A DNA stretch of 64,000 nt from Polyangiaceae bacterium (GTDB taxonomy: Bacteria; Myxococcota_A; Polyangia; Polyangiales; Polyangiaceae): the NCBI GenBank assembly GCA_041389725.1, contig JAWKRG010000014.1, forward strand, positions 228,054 through 292,053, read 5' to 3'. The position numbers and the translations under genes were made by a program. This document shows, piece by piece, positions 8,490 to 17,374 of this stretch. The notes under the pieces are model-generated. The model did not search any database, had not been told where the DNA came from, and saw nothing but the letters and a program-made list of their open reading frames with translations. How positions within the stretch are numbered: position 1 is the stretch's first letter; every line of letters begins with the position of its first letter.

Positions 8490-9743
8490 ATGACCCGCGC
8501 TCAGCCGCTGTCCTTCGGCGCGCTGTTGGCGCTGGGGGTAAACGGAATCGTGGGCGTGGGCATCTTCTTCGCGCCGCGCGAAGTGGCTGCCTTGGCGCCG
8601 GGCACGACGGGACTCTGGGCTTACGCGCTCACTGCGCTGCTGCTCGTTCCCATCGCGGGGGTCTATGCCAGCCTCGGCAGTCGCTTCGCCGAGGACGGCG
8701 GCCCCTACGTGTGGGCGCGTGAAGCCTTCGGCGGCTCCGCAGGCTTCCTCGTCGGCTGGATTGCGGCCGTCAGTGCGCTGTTCAGCACCTCTGCAGTGAT
8801 GGCTGGCCTCGCCACCCATGCAGGCCCCCTGGTCGGCGCGAGTGCACCGGTCGCTCGCGCGGCTTTCGGCGTGTTCCTGTGCTTCGTCCTTGCGGCGATC
8901 GCCTTCACTGGACTCAGGCCGAGTTCCTGGGTGTGGTCGACCCTGACGCTGCTGAAGCTCGCGCCCCTGGTAGCTTTGGTGCTGGCGTTTTTCTCGGCCG
9001 GAGAGCCCGCTGCCGCAGCGAGCGAAGCGGCGGTGGTCAGTCTGCCGCGCGCCATGTTGGTCGTGCTGTTCGCGCTCCAGGGTTTCGAGATCGTCGTGGT
9101 TCCTGCGGGCAATGCTCCTCGCAGCGGAAGCGGCGTGGCGGCGGCGACCGTGCTCGCGCTTTTGGGTGCGGCGCTGCTCTACGTCGCGCTGCACGCCGCG
9201 TGTCTGTCGGTCCCGAATCTCGCGCAGAGCGCCGCGCCCCTCGTCGACGCTGCAGCGCGGCACGGGGGGCGCGGTCTGAGCCGGACAGTCTCCGTCGCGA
9301 CCAACGTGTCGGCCCTCGGGATAGCCTTCGGGATGTTCGCCATGACGCCACGCTATCTTGCGGCCTTGGGCACCGACGCCGGTCTCGGTGCTTGGCTCGG
9401 TCGGGAAAGCCAGCGCCAGGTGCCGACGCGAGCGCTCGCTATCACCCTGGGCGTGGTGGCGATGCTGGTGGTGGGCCCGCGCTTGGAACAGCTCTTCGTA
9501 CTTTCCAGCGTTGCCGTGGTGCTGCAGTACTCAGTCAGCGCTGCGGCCCTCGTTCGCCTCGCACTGACGCGCACACGCGGGCTCGGACCTCGCCACCTGG
9601 TGCTCGCGGGCCTGTCCCTGGCTCCCGTGGTGCTGGCCGCGACAGCCGCGAGCCCTCGTGAGCTTCTGGTGGCGTTTGGCGCGCTGCTCTTGGGCGGCGT
9701 GGTCTGGGGGATCCGCCGGTTTTTCGGGTCTCGCACGCGCTGA
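8490..9743 (+). CDS. APC-family amino acid permease
   Basis: This is an integral membrane transporter of the amino acid-polyamine-organocation superfamily. The N-terminus has the broken first helix signature GVNGIVGVGIFFAPREVA and then about twelve hydrophobic segments. The GGPYVWAREAFG motif before helix 3 is typical of the family. The substrate cannot be told from sequence. It begins 4 bp after the PrkA-type gene, which suggests a shared transcript and possibly amino acid uptake under starvation; the latter is inference. Length (417) fits the shorter APC group. Confidence 0.85.
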   Translation: MTRAQPLSFGALLALGVNGIVGVGIFFAPREVAALAPGTTGLWAYALTALLLVPIAGVYASLGSRFAEDGGPYVWAREAFGGSAGFLVGWIAAVSALFSTSAVMAGLATHAGPLVGASAPVARAAFGVFLCFVLAAIAFTGLRPSSWVWSTLTLLKLAPLVALVLAFFSAGEPAAAASEAAVVSLPRAMLVVLFALQGFEIVVVPAGNAPRSGSGVAAATVLALLGAALLYVALHAACLSVPNLAQSAAPLVDAAARHGGRGLSRTVSVATNVSALGIAFGMFAMTPRYLAALGTDAGLGAWLGRESQRQVPTRALAITLGVVAMLVVGPRLEQLFVLSSVAVVLQYSVSAAALVRLALTRTRGLGPRHLVLAGLSLAPVVLAATAASPRELLVAFGALLLGGVVWGIRRFFGSRTR

Positions 9744-9781
9744 GCTGGCCCCGTCGTCTGCAGGAGTTATTCTGTTGGAGA

Positions 9782-11128
9782 ATGGCTCCGCGCCGCAACG
9801 TCGATCCAGGTGCACTGGTTGCTTCCGTGGGTCTGCATGCGTTGCTCTTGGGGCTAGGCGCGCTATGGGTCGCACGCAGTCTGCAATCGACCACGCCTAC
9901 GCCGGCGAACTCGGTGGCGATCGACATCGACACCGTGCAGTTGCCCACGGGCGTGGACCTGCCGCCGATGCGAACGGGAACGCTGCTGGGGCGCGATACC
10001 CCGCGGGACGCGAAGCAGGCCAAGGTTCCACCGGGTGGGGGAGAGCGAGTGCCGCGTCCCGACTCGACGCGTGCGGGCCACGGTGGCAGCGACGAGGCGG
10101 CCGAGCCCGCCCTCAACTTGGCGGATCAGAATGATGGTCTGACGTTGGATCGCGATCCCTTCAACAGCCCCGTACGCAGTCAGGTGCAGCGGTTGGAGAC
10201 GTCCAATCTGCGCCGTAGCCTCGACGATCGGCGCGCGACCCCGAACCCGATGGAGCTGGACTTCGTCGCCACGGGACCAGGTCGTGTTGCCGAGCGCCGT
10301 CCCGTCAGTCGCTACAATCCAGGAAGCGGTGAACTCAGCGGCACGCGCGTTGCCATGCGCGGCGGCGAACTCGGTGGACCCGACGGACCGCCAGGGGGGC
10401 TGGAGTCATTGCCTGGCGCGTCTCAGCTCGGCGAAAGCCAAGAGCGCACGGCGGCGGGGCTTACTGGCAGCGTGCGCGGCGCCGGTGTCGCACGTAGCGC
10501 ATCCGTGATGCTGGCGCGGCCAAGCGTGCCGCGCGCGCGCGCAGCCGTCCCCGCTCCAGCCCGGGGTCAAGCCCAAGACACCGTGGACAGTCGCCAAGAA
10601 GTCGCAAGCGCCGTGCGCTCGTTGATTCACGCTTCGGGACCCGGTGCGCTACGACGTGCGACAGGGCCCGGAGGTACCGACGGTGACGGCGCGCCGGCCA
10701 GCGGTGGACGCCAGGGCCCGGGCTCGACCTCTGCCGCCGCGGGGTATGGCCCCGGGCGCGCGCGCGATGGCAGTGGTGACCCACGACTCACGGGGTACTT
10801 CCGCAACATCGAACGCAAGGTGGAGCCACACTGGCGCGACGCCTTTCCAGACTGGGCCATCGCTCAAGGCCGAGGCGGACTCGCCACTCTGCGCATCACC
10901 TTGTCTCCCGGCGGCGACGTCATGGCGGTTTCCGTGCATCGCAGCAGTGGCATCAGCGAGTTCGACGAGAACGTCATGCGCGCCGTACGTCGAGCCGGCC
11001 CCTTTGGCCCGCTGCCCTCGGTCTACGCACGGCGCCCGCTCACTCTCCACATGGCCTTCGACGCCGTCAATCCCGCCATCGGCCGCGACGGACCGGGGCC
11101 TGGCACCCGTCGATCGCCTTCCCCTTGA
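9782..11128 (+). CDS. TonB-like energy transducer with C-terminal TonB domain
   Basis: A single N-terminal transmembrane helix lies at about residues 13-31 (ASVGLHALLLGLGALWVA). A long disordered periplasmic region rich in Pro, Gly, Arg and Ser follows. The C-terminal 90 residues have TonB-C features: VEPHWRDAFPDW, GGLATLRITLSPGGDV and RAVRRAGPFGPLPS. TonB couples the ExbBD proton channel to outer membrane receptors. No exbB or exbD is nearby, so it may serve another envelope role, as the AgmX/GltJ-type proteins of myxobacteria do. TTGGAGA lies just before the start. Confidence 0.8.
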   Translation: MAPRRNVDPGALVASVGLHALLLGLGALWVARSLQSTTPTPANSVAIDIDTVQLPTGVDLPPMRTGTLLGRDTPRDAKQAKVPPGGGERVPRPDSTRAGHGGSDEAAEPALNLADQNDGLTLDRDPFNSPVRSQVQRLETSNLRRSLDDRRATPNPMELDFVATGPGRVAERRPVSRYNPGSGELSGTRVAMRGGELGGPDGPPGGLESLPGASQLGESQERTAAGLTGSVRGAGVARSASVMLARPSVPRARAAVPAPARGQAQDTVDSRQEVASAVRSLIHASGPGALRRATGPGGTDGDGAPASGGRQGPGSTSAAAGYGPGRARDGSGDPRLTGYFRNIERKVEPHWRDAFPDWAIAQGRGGLATLRITLSPGGDVMAVSVHRSSGISEFDENVMRAVRRAGPFGPLPSVYARRPLTLHMAFDAVNPAIGRDGPGPGTRRSPSP

Positions 11129-11168
11129 CCCGGCCGCTGCAGCCGTTCATAGTCCCGGCCCTCAAAAA

Positions 11169-11242
11169 GCCGAGGTAGCTCAGCTGGTTAGAGCACGCGC
11201 TTCATAAGCGTGGGGTCGTCGGTTCAAGTCCGACCCTCGGTA
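11169..11242 (+). tRNA. tRNA-Met-like (CAU anticodon)
   Basis: The cloverleaf is complete: acceptor GCCGAGG/CCTCGGT (first pair G-U), D arm GCTC/GAGC, anticodon stem CGCGC/GCGTG around TTCATAA, and T arm GTCGG TTCAAGT CCGAC. The discriminator is A, with no encoded CCA. No initiator features are seen, so elongator Met is most likely and Ile2 remains possible. Its last 23 bases are repeated exactly 144 bp downstream. Confidence 0.93.
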
Positions 11243-11477
11243 CTAGGCGACATTTCCCGGAATTGTGGGGCGGTTCACGATGCGGCACGCGGACTGAGGC
11301 CTCATGTTCGGCGCGTCAGAGCCGTGCGGCTCGCGAGCGACGGAGGGCGGTGCGGTGAGCTGCCGGTTCAAGTCCGACCCTCGGTACTAGGCGACATTTC
11401 CCGGAATTGTGGGGCGGTTCACGATGCGGCACGCGGACTGAGGCCTCATGTTCGGCGCGTCAGAGCCGTGCGGCTCG
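11220..11477 (+). repeat. Two 114-bp direct repeats that start inside the tRNA 3' end
   Basis: Positions 11220-11333 and 11364-11477 are identical over 114 bp with a 144-bp offset. The first copy begins in the T-loop arm of the tRNA and includes its acceptor 3' strand, so the second copy carries a tRNA tail without a tRNA. This is what a tandem duplication, or a footprint left by integration at a tRNA gene, would look like. No integrase is seen nearby. Confidence 0.95.
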
Positions 11478-11511
11478 TGAACGGTGCACCGCGTTGGTTC
11501 GCGCGCGTGGG

Positions 11512-12312
11512 CTACTCCAGCGTTCCCGAGATGCCGAGGGTCAGCCATGTGTGCAACGCGCGAGCCTCGACAGCCCCGGAGCCCCCAAAGCTGCTGACCG
11601 ACACGTCACGGTGAAGGTACTGACCCACGGAGAAGCCGACGAATGGACCGGCGAAGGAGCGGGCCGTGAGGAAGTCCATTCCTACCATTGCGTCCACGAG
11701 CGAGACGCCGTGAAATGATGCACTGACGCTCGCGTCGCCCCTGGAACGAATCAACGTCAAGTACTCGTAGCCCGCACCCACCCCGACCCACGGTCGCGTC
11801 TTCGCAAAAGGTGCGAAGTTGTAGGTTATCTCCGGGCCGCTCCGGATCCGCCAACCGCTGCAAGTCACATCGTCCGGGCAGTCTGAATTGATCGCGTAGC
11901 CGGGCTCGAACACGACGCCGACAAACAGGTTCGCGTTCAGGCGATAGCCCAGCGAAAGCCCGATGCTCACGACGCTGTCCAGTCCGTCGGAAAGTGGGGC
12001 GTCGACTTGCACGTCGCCGCCGGGCAGTCCGAAGCCGAAGCGAGCGCTCAGCCCCACGCCCGGACGAAAGCGGCTGCGTCGCGCCTGAACTGGATCCGGA
12101 TCAGTAGTGGCGAACGGCGAATCGCCGCCGTCATAGCCGGGTGAGGTCGTCGGCGTGCTCCTATTGTCGAGCACGACGTCGTCACTACTCTTGGCCTGCG
12201 TTGCTGCGCTCGCCCTGAAAGGACTGCTCAGATTCGGTTCGGCCTGCGCAGGACGGCTGGTAACGGCCGCGCTGTACACGATGGTGAAGGCTGTGATTCT
12301 CTTGATCCACAC
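11512..12312 (-). CDS. Predicted outer-membrane beta-barrel protein
   Basis: The GTG at 12312 is preceded by GAGGTG and gives a signal peptide (IVYSAAVTSRPAQA before the likely cut). The mature protein has alternating hydrophobic strands such as VVSIGLSLGYRLNANLFVG and ITYNFAPF, and ends in an outer-membrane-type terminal strand, HTWLTLGISGTLE. It contains a single Cys pair (CPDDVTC). No family name can be given with confidence; it resembles generic 20-30 kDa porin-like proteins. Longer readings that start upstream run into the 38-bp repeats and are not protein-like. Confidence 0.65.
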   Translation of the reverse strand: MWIKRITAFTIVYSAAVTSRPAQAEPNLSSPFRASAATQAKSSDDVVLDNRSTPTTSPGYDGGDSPFATTDPDPVQARRSRFRPGVGLSARFGFGLPGGDVQVDAPLSDGLDSVVSIGLSLGYRLNANLFVGVVFEPGYAINSDCPDDVTCSGWRIRSGPEITYNFAPFAKTRPWVGVGAGYEYLTLIRSRGDASVSASFHGVSLVDAMVGMDFLTARSFAGPFVGFSVGQYLHRDVSVSSFGGSGAVEARALHTWLTLGISGTLE

Positions 12313-12493
12313 GGGAGCACCTCGTGCACGGGCTCCTGCAATGGCGATGCCACTCTCGAGCAGCGAGAAAGCACGCAGTTCTTGGGGCGAGCCGTGGACC
12401 ACGCACACCGCCGGGTAGGACGATTTGGTCCACGTCGGGTGGCCTGGTGGTGCCGCCGGCTTTCGGCGGGACGCGGAGCTGACGCACGTCAGC

Positions 12494-12583
12494 AGGCGCA
12501 ACACGTATCCTCGCGAACAGCGCGCGCCGCGTTCGCACGGATCAGAGGCGCAACACGTATCCTCGCGAACAGCGCGCGCCGCG
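12494..12583 (+). repeat. Two 38-bp direct repeats at the end of the acetyltransferase gene
   Basis: Bases 12494-12531 and 12546-12583 are identical (offset 52). The right copy encodes the last dozen residues and stop of the GNAT gene; the left copy repeats this tail outside the gene. It looks like a small tandem duplication of the gene end. Confidence 0.95.
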
Positions 12584-13000
12584 GACTTCGCCATCGTCGC
12601 GAGTGAATCCGCTGGCCTCGTAGAAGGCGATGGCGCGCGCCATCCGCTCGGTGGTGTCGAGCACGATGCGCTGGGCGCGCCGAGCCCTCGCCCAGGCTAG
12701 GGCGGTGTTCAAGAGCGCGCGGCCGAGCCCGAGCCCGCGCGCGCCAGGCAGCAGGTACATCTTGCGCAGTTCGAAAGTTGCGGGTGCTACGGGGAACAAG
12801 CCCGCGCAGCCGACCAGCCCACCGCCCGCATCTCGCGCCACCCAAAGCTCGCCGCCGCGATCACGATAGGAGCCTGGGAGATCGAGTAGTTCGACGTCGG
12901 TCATCGCCCCCTCGCCAAAGCTGAGCCCGAACTCCGCGAGCACGCCACGCACGAGCGCGACCAACTCGCCCACATCCGCTCGCGCGACGGGCTCAATCAT
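12542..13000 (-). CDS. GNAT-family N-acetyltransferase
   Basis: The protein is about 152 residues and has the GNAT core: a beta strand ELWVARD, the acetyl-CoA site LRKMYLLPGARGLGLGRALL (Q/RxxGxG/A type), and the final FYEASGF. GNAT enzymes move an acetyl group from acetyl-CoA to an amine; the substrate is unknown. The ATG at 13000 fits the domain start, although no clear ribosome site is seen. The final residues are encoded inside a 38-bp repeat, so the native C-terminus may have been altered by the duplication. Confidence 0.85.
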   Translation of the reverse strand: MIEPVARADVGELVALVRGVLAEFGLSFGEGAMTDVELLDLPGSYRDRGGELWVARDAGGGLVGCAGLFPVAPATFELRKMYLLPGARGLGLGRALLNTALAWARARRAQRIVLDTTERMARAIAFYEASGFTRDDGEVRGARCSRGYVLRL

Positions 13001-13350
13001 CAAGGGAGGGGAATGAGCCACAGCACCGCTCAAGTGCGCATGGCAGCGCGCGAAGTCAAGGTCGGCCCGCGGGTTCCGGGCCAACGTCAGTTCTGGTGGC
13101 CGCGCCCAGCCTCGAAGCCTGTCCCAGGATCGGAGCCAGATCCGGCTCCTGCCCCGGACCCGCACGGGGCGGTCGCTCCGGATCTCGCCGCTCCCCGCGG
13201 GAGGCGCCGCGGTGAGCTGGCCCGCGTCGAGATGAAAACCAACAACGGATCTCCACAGTTGCGGCCAATTCGCTCGCGTGGAGCAGATGGGGCACACGCG
13301 ACGGGGCCGATTCGGTTACCCTGCGCGCTTTCGAAGGGAACCTGACCAAG
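13001..13350. other. Intergenic region between divergent genes, no gene seen
   Basis: These 350 bp separate the acetyltransferase and the cyclopropane synthase, so promoters for both must lie here. The stretch has GC-rich inverted segments near 13130-13190 but no motif or small gene that can be defended. Confidence 0.5.
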
Positions 13351-14544
13351 ATGGCGCAACTGACCGATCACGTCGTGTTCAACGACAAGAAGCTCGAACG
13401 CAAGTACGCGAACAAACGCATGCCCATGGCACTGCTCTACGAGGCGTACTTCGATGGTGACATCGACATTCCAGGCGACATCTACGCGTTCCTGGAGGAG
13501 CGTGGGCGACTGGTGAAGAACACCTTGACCCGTGAGCACTTCCGCTGGGCATTGACGAACTTCGTGCCCGAGGCGCTGATCCACAGCAAGAGCCAGGACG
13601 AGCGGATCGTGCGCGAGCACTACGATCGCGGAGACGACTTCTTCGAGTGGTTCTTGGGTGAGCGCATGGTCTATACCTGCGCGTTCTTCGAGAACGCCAA
13701 CCAGAGCCTGGAACTGGCCCAGGACAACAAGATGAACTTGGTTTGCCAGAAGCTCCAGTTGGATCCCGGGCAGAAGTTGCTCGATATCGGCTGCGGCTGG
13801 GGAACGCTCACCCGGCACGCCGCGCGCTACTACGGTGTCGACGCGACGGGCGTCACGATTTCGGAAAACCAGACCGCGTTTGGCAATCGCCGAATCAAGG
13901 ACTGGGGGCTCCAAGACCACGCGCGCATCCTGTGTAAAGACTACCGCGACATCCCCAAGCAGAAGTTCGACAAGATCGTCAGCTTGGAGATGGTCGAGCA
14001 CGTGGGCGTGAAGAACCTGCTGTCCTTCTACGAGCAGGTGCGCGAGCTGCTCACCGACGACGGCTTGTTCCTGCTGCAGTGGACGGGGCTCCGTCGCGGC
14101 ATGCGGCCCGAGGACATGATTTGGATCATGTTCATGGGCAAGTACATCTTCCCCGGTGCGGACGCGAGCCTGTGCCCCTCGCCGATGCTCAAGGCGATGG
14201 AGAAGGCCGGCTGGGAGACCCACAGCGTGGAGAACGTGAGCACGCACTACGCCTGGACGATCCGCCGCTGGCACGACAACTGGCTCAGCAACAAGGAGCA
14301 CGTGCTGAAGGCCTACGGCGAGCGCTGGTTCCGCATCTGGCACTTCTTCTTGGCCTGGTCGTCGATCATCGCTCGCCAGGGCAATGCCGCTTGCTTCCAG
14401 GTGGTGTTGAACAAGAACCTGGACAGCTACGACCGCACTCGCTGGATCGAGCGCAAGGCGGCGATTCTGGGTGACCGGCTGAACCCCCTGGTGACCCCGA
14501 CGCCGCCCGAGCGGCCCACGAACGGCTCACGCGCCTACAGTTGA
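13351..14544 (+). CDS. Cyclopropane-fatty-acyl-phospholipid synthase-type methyltransferase
   Basis: Enzymes of this class methylate double bonds of membrane lipid acyl chains using S-adenosylmethionine. The SAM site LLDIGCGWGTLTRHAA lies near residue 145. Other family marks are EHYDRGDDFFEWFLGERMVYTCAFF, VTISENQ, SLEMVEHVG and the late HYAWTIRRWHDNW. All core motifs are intact at 397 residues. The next genes are a MerR-type regulator and a hemolysin III homologue, so a membrane-lipid stress context is plausible. Confidence 0.92.
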   Translation: MAQLTDHVVFNDKKLERKYANKRMPMALLYEAYFDGDIDIPGDIYAFLEERGRLVKNTLTREHFRWALTNFVPEALIHSKSQDERIVREHYDRGDDFFEWFLGERMVYTCAFFENANQSLELAQDNKMNLVCQKLQLDPGQKLLDIGCGWGTLTRHAARYYGVDATGVTISENQTAFGNRRIKDWGLQDHARILCKDYRDIPKQKFDKIVSLEMVEHVGVKNLLSFYEQVRELLTDDGLFLLQWTGLRRGMRPEDMIWIMFMGKYIFPGADASLCPSPMLKAMEKAGWETHSVENVSTHYAWTIRRWHDNWLSNKEHVLKAYGERWFRIWHFFLAWSSIIARQGNAACFQVVLNKNLDSYDRTRWIERKAAILGDRLNPLVTPTPPERPTNGSRAYS

Positions 14545-14587
14545 GGGGAAAAGCGCGGCGATCGCCGAGTGGCGTCGCCGCGCTACC

Positions 14588-14616
14588 TTGACAGTAAACA
14601 CTGTAACGGTTAATAC
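14588..14616 (+). promoter_or_regulatory. Probable promoter and operator for the MerR operon
   Basis: A perfect -35 TTGACA at 14588-14593 is followed after 17 bp by TAATAC as a weak -10. An inverted repeat ACAGT-AAAC-ACTGT (14591-14604) overlaps the -35, and a second small one, TAAC-G-GTTA (14604-14612), sits beside it. The AT-rich run stands out in this GC-rich window. The ATG follows at 14624, so the transcript would be almost leaderless. Confidence 0.6.
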
Positions 14617-14623
14617 TGGCGTC

Positions 14624-15451
14624 ATGAGTGCGCCAGTCAGCGCCAAACCGCGACCGTCCCAGCCCCCCGACGCGCCGGAAGCGGGCGCCGCCGAAGCCGC
14701 GGCCGAAGTCGAGTACACCATCGACCAACTCGCCGCGGCGAGCGCAGTGCCGAGCCGTACGATTCGCTACTACCGCTCGGCGGGCGCCCTGGCCGCGCCG
14801 CGCATGCGCGGACGCGTTGCCTACTACGGGCCGGGCCATCTGGAGCGGTTGCAACTCATCGCCGAGCTGCAAGATCGCGGGCTGACGATCAAGGCCATTT
14901 GCGATCTCGTGCGCCGCATCGACAAGGGGGAACTCGATCTCGGAGAGTGGCTGGGCCTTGGCGCGCAGCTGGGCGAGCCCTGGGCCAGCGATGGACCTCG
15001 CGTCGTGACCGAAGACGAGCTCTACGAGCTGACGGGCAAGCGGCAGCCGGGGCTATTGGCAGAACTACGACGCCTGAGACTCGTTGAGCGCAAAGGCGAC
15101 GCGGTGTTGATCCCGAGTCCCGGGGTGTTGCACGCCGCGATTCGTCTCGAGAAAGCGGGAGTCGATCTGGAGACGGCCGTGGAGGGGCTCGGCATTCTCG
15201 AGAAGCACGCGCGCCGCAGCGCGCGCGATCTTGCCAAGTACTTTTTCAAGCGTGCCGCAGCAGGTTTCGACCGCGGCGCCAGCACTGCCGAGCTAGCCCA
15301 AGCCTTCGGCACTTTGCGCCCGGTGAGCCAGGACGCCCTTCAGCTCTTCTTCGCCAGAGAGATGGAGCGCGAGCTGAGGGAGCGCGTCGAGTCCGGCAAA
15401 GCCGCGGACATTTCCCGGCGCAAACCGGGGGCTCGGGGAGGAAAGGGATGA
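14624..15451 (+). CDS. MerR-family transcriptional regulator
   Basis: The winged-helix DNA-binding domain begins near residue 28 with YTIDQLAAASAVPSRTIRYY, followed by GRVAYYGPGHLERL and RGLTIKAICDLV. The remaining 170 residues are helical and match no ligand domain I can name; there is no cobalamin or Cys-metal motif. The ATG at 14624 is preferred over the TTG at 14588, because that TTG is the -35 box. The stop overlaps the next start (ATGA), so translation is coupled to the hemolysin III gene. Confidence 0.85.
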   Translation: MSAPVSAKPRPSQPPDAPEAGAAEAAAEVEYTIDQLAAASAVPSRTIRYYRSAGALAAPRMRGRVAYYGPGHLERLQLIAELQDRGLTIKAICDLVRRIDKGELDLGEWLGLGAQLGEPWASDGPRVVTEDELYELTGKRQPGLLAELRRLRLVERKGDAVLIPSPGVLHAAIRLEKAGVDLETAVEGLGILEKHARRSARDLAKYFFKRAAAGFDRGASTAELAQAFGTLRPVSQDALQLFFAREMERELRERVESGKAADISRRKPGARGGKG

Positions 15452-16134
15452 CGACCGAAGCGCGCGAGCTGGCGGCCGTTCCCTCGCTCCAATCCGCGGC
15501 GGCGGGCGAGCGTGCGCCCAGTCTCGGCGAAGAGATCGCCAACAGTGTCAGCCACGGCGTCGGGCTGCTCGGCGCGGTCGCAGTGGCGCCGCTGATCGTC
15601 ATGGCGGCGGGTCCCCACGGCATTGCGGCCCGCGTGGGCGCGGTCGTGTTCTCGGTGACCATGGTGCTCGTGTACGCGACGTCGACGCTCTATCACGCGC
15701 TGCGCAGGGGCCGTGCCAAGCGCGTTGTGCGCGTCTTGGATCACGCTGCGATCTTTCTCTTGATCGCGGGCACCTACACGCCGTTCACCCTCGGCGTCCT
15801 TTCGGGAGCGTGGGGCTGGACGTTGCTCGGGTTGGTGTGGGCGCTGGCAGTAGCTGGAGTGTGCCTGAAAGCGATTGGGCGCTTGCGCTACCCGCGTCTC
15901 GAGACGGCGAGCTATCTGGCCATGGGCTGGGTCGTGCTGATCGCGATTCGGCCACTGTGGCTGGCCATGCAACCTTGGGGGCTGTTCTGGCTCGTCGCGG
16001 GTGGCGTTGCGTACACGACGGGAGTCTTCTTCTACGCCGCGACGCGCGTGCGCTACGCGCACCTGGTCTGGCACCTGCTGGTCATCGGCGGCACGGCCTG
16101 CCACGTCGTTGCGGTCGTGAGGTACTCGGTCTGA
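15448..16134 (+). CDS. Hemolysin III / PAQR-family membrane protein
   Basis: Seven hydrophobic segments are visible. Family residues include the early NSVSHGVG, YATSTLYHAL, the DHAAIFLLIAGTYTPF motif and the final HLVWHLLVIGGTACH. The scattered His and Asp residues form the zinc site of PAQR/HlyIII hydrolases, which are thought to act on ceramide-like or other acyl lipids. It overlaps both neighbours by 4 bp or less, so it belongs to one operon with the MerR gene and the hydrolase. Confidence 0.9.
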   Translation: MTTEARELAAVPSLQSAAAGERAPSLGEEIANSVSHGVGLLGAVAVAPLIVMAAGPHGIAARVGAVVFSVTMVLVYATSTLYHALRRGRAKRVVRVLDHAAIFLLIAGTYTPFTLGVLSGAWGWTLLGLVWALAVAGVCLKAIGRLRYPRLETASYLAMGWVVLIAIRPLWLAMQPWGLFWLVAGGVAYTTGVFFYAATRVRYAHLVWHLLVIGGTACHVVAVVRYSV

Positions 16135-17087
16135 TGGGACGTCGGGCGGAGCTAGCCGTCGGCATCCTCAACGGCGCGATCGGCGACTACCTGCGTCGTA
16201 GCGACAACGGGCTGGCGACGGAAATGACCTGCGTGGAGGCCGGCGCGCCAATGCCGCTGACTCCACGGGCTTTGGCTAAGCTGCAGCCGAGGCCCACGTC
16301 GAAGATCGTCGTACTCGTGCACGGCCTGATGTGCACGGAGGAGCATTGGCAGCTTGCCGACGGCAGCAACTACGGTTCGCGTCTGGCTCGCGATCTGGGC
16401 TACACGCCATTGATCCTGCGCTACAACTCCGGTCTCGCTATCGCGGACAACGGCCAGGCGTTGGCGCTGCTCTTGGAAAAGCTGCTCGCGGCCTACCCGC
16501 TTGGAGTCGAGGAGATCTTGCTGATCGGCTTCAGCATGGGCGGGCTCGTCATTCGTGGCGCGTGCCACGTTGCCGCACGCGAGGGGCACGGCTGGCTCGA
16601 GCGGGTAGCTCGAGCCGTCTACATCGGAACGCCACATCGCGGAGCGCCGCTAGAACGCCTGGCGCGGGTGGGGATCGAGCTGCTGCGCTCCATCCCCGAT
16701 CCCTACACGCAGCTGATCGCCTCGCTGAGCGATCTGCGCAGTGACGGGCTCAAGGATCTGGGCGACGCCGATCTGCGCCACGAGGACCGCGCGCGGCGTC
16801 GGCCCGCGCTCTCTCTCAGGGATCCGCTTCACCCGGTGCCGCTGCTGCCGGAGATCGAGCACTACTTGGCGGCGGGCGCGCTGTTCGCCGAGCCACGACT
16901 GGCTCTGCTGTTCGGCGATGTCATGGTCCCGGTGCCCAGTGCCAGCAACGGGGAGTGCGATAGTGCGCGGAGCCTTGCTTGGCCCCCGGACCACGTGAAG
17001 GTCTTCCCGGGCCTGGGCCACATGGCGTTAGCGCGTCACCCGGACGTGTACGAACAGATCAAACGCTGGTGTCAGGAGGAACGATGA
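16134..17087 (+). CDS. Alpha/beta hydrolase, PGAP1/lipase-like
   Basis: The fold signature is clear: VVLVHGLMCTEEHW for the oxyanion region, the nucleophile elbow GFSMGG with Ser, then YIGTPHRG, and a late GLGHMALARHPDV that holds the catalytic His. A lipid ester substrate is likely but not shown. The ATG at 16134 overlaps the stop of the hemolysin III gene. Only 317 residues are present; related hydrolases often carry an extra N-terminal segment that here seems to be encoded by the next small gene. Confidence 0.82.
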   Translation: MGRRAELAVGILNGAIGDYLRRSDNGLATEMTCVEAGAPMPLTPRALAKLQPRPTSKIVVLVHGLMCTEEHWQLADGSNYGSRLARDLGYTPLILRYNSGLAIADNGQALALLLEKLLAAYPLGVEEILLIGFSMGGLVIRGACHVAAREGHGWLERVARAVYIGTPHRGAPLERLARVGIELLRSIPDPYTQLIASLSDLRSDGLKDLGDADLRHEDRARRRPALSLRDPLHPVPLLPEIEHYLAAGALFAEPRLALLFGDVMVPVPSASNGECDSARSLAWPPDHVKVFPGLGHMALARHPDVYEQIKRWCQEER

Positions 17088-17374
17088 GACCCAAGGGCCG
17101 ATGGCATGGGCTGCGCGCGCTGCTACACGACGGCATCGAGCATGGCTCCGTGGCGGTGCAGACGGTGCATCAGACGGTAGCAAGTCGTCCCTTCGACATT
17201 CTGGAGACGATTCCTGCCATTGCCGCCCCGACGCGCGTGGTCCGACACGTGCACGACGCAACTGTGATCACGGTGTACGCCTCCATTCGCGCTAGCAACC
17301 ACGCGCTGCGCTGGATCCTGGACGTATCAACTGCGGGGTCGGCGTCGAGCGAGCAAGCCCAAGCCGAGCAGTAG
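17084..17374 (+). CDS. Small helical protein coupled to the hydrolase
   Basis: This 96-residue protein has CAGGAGGAACG as ribosome site and an ATGA overlap with the hydrolase. The segment VRHVHDATVITVYASIRASN resembles the N-terminal region found fused to some larger PGAP1-like hydrolases, so it may be a split-off domain that partners the upstream enzyme (inference). Its 3' end overlaps the convergent subtilase gene by 48 bp. Confidence 0.6.
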   Translation: MRPKGRWHGLRALLHDGIEHGSVAVQTVHQTVASRPFDILETIPAIAAPTRVVRHVHDATVITVYASIRASNHALRWILDVSTAGSASSEQAQAEQ

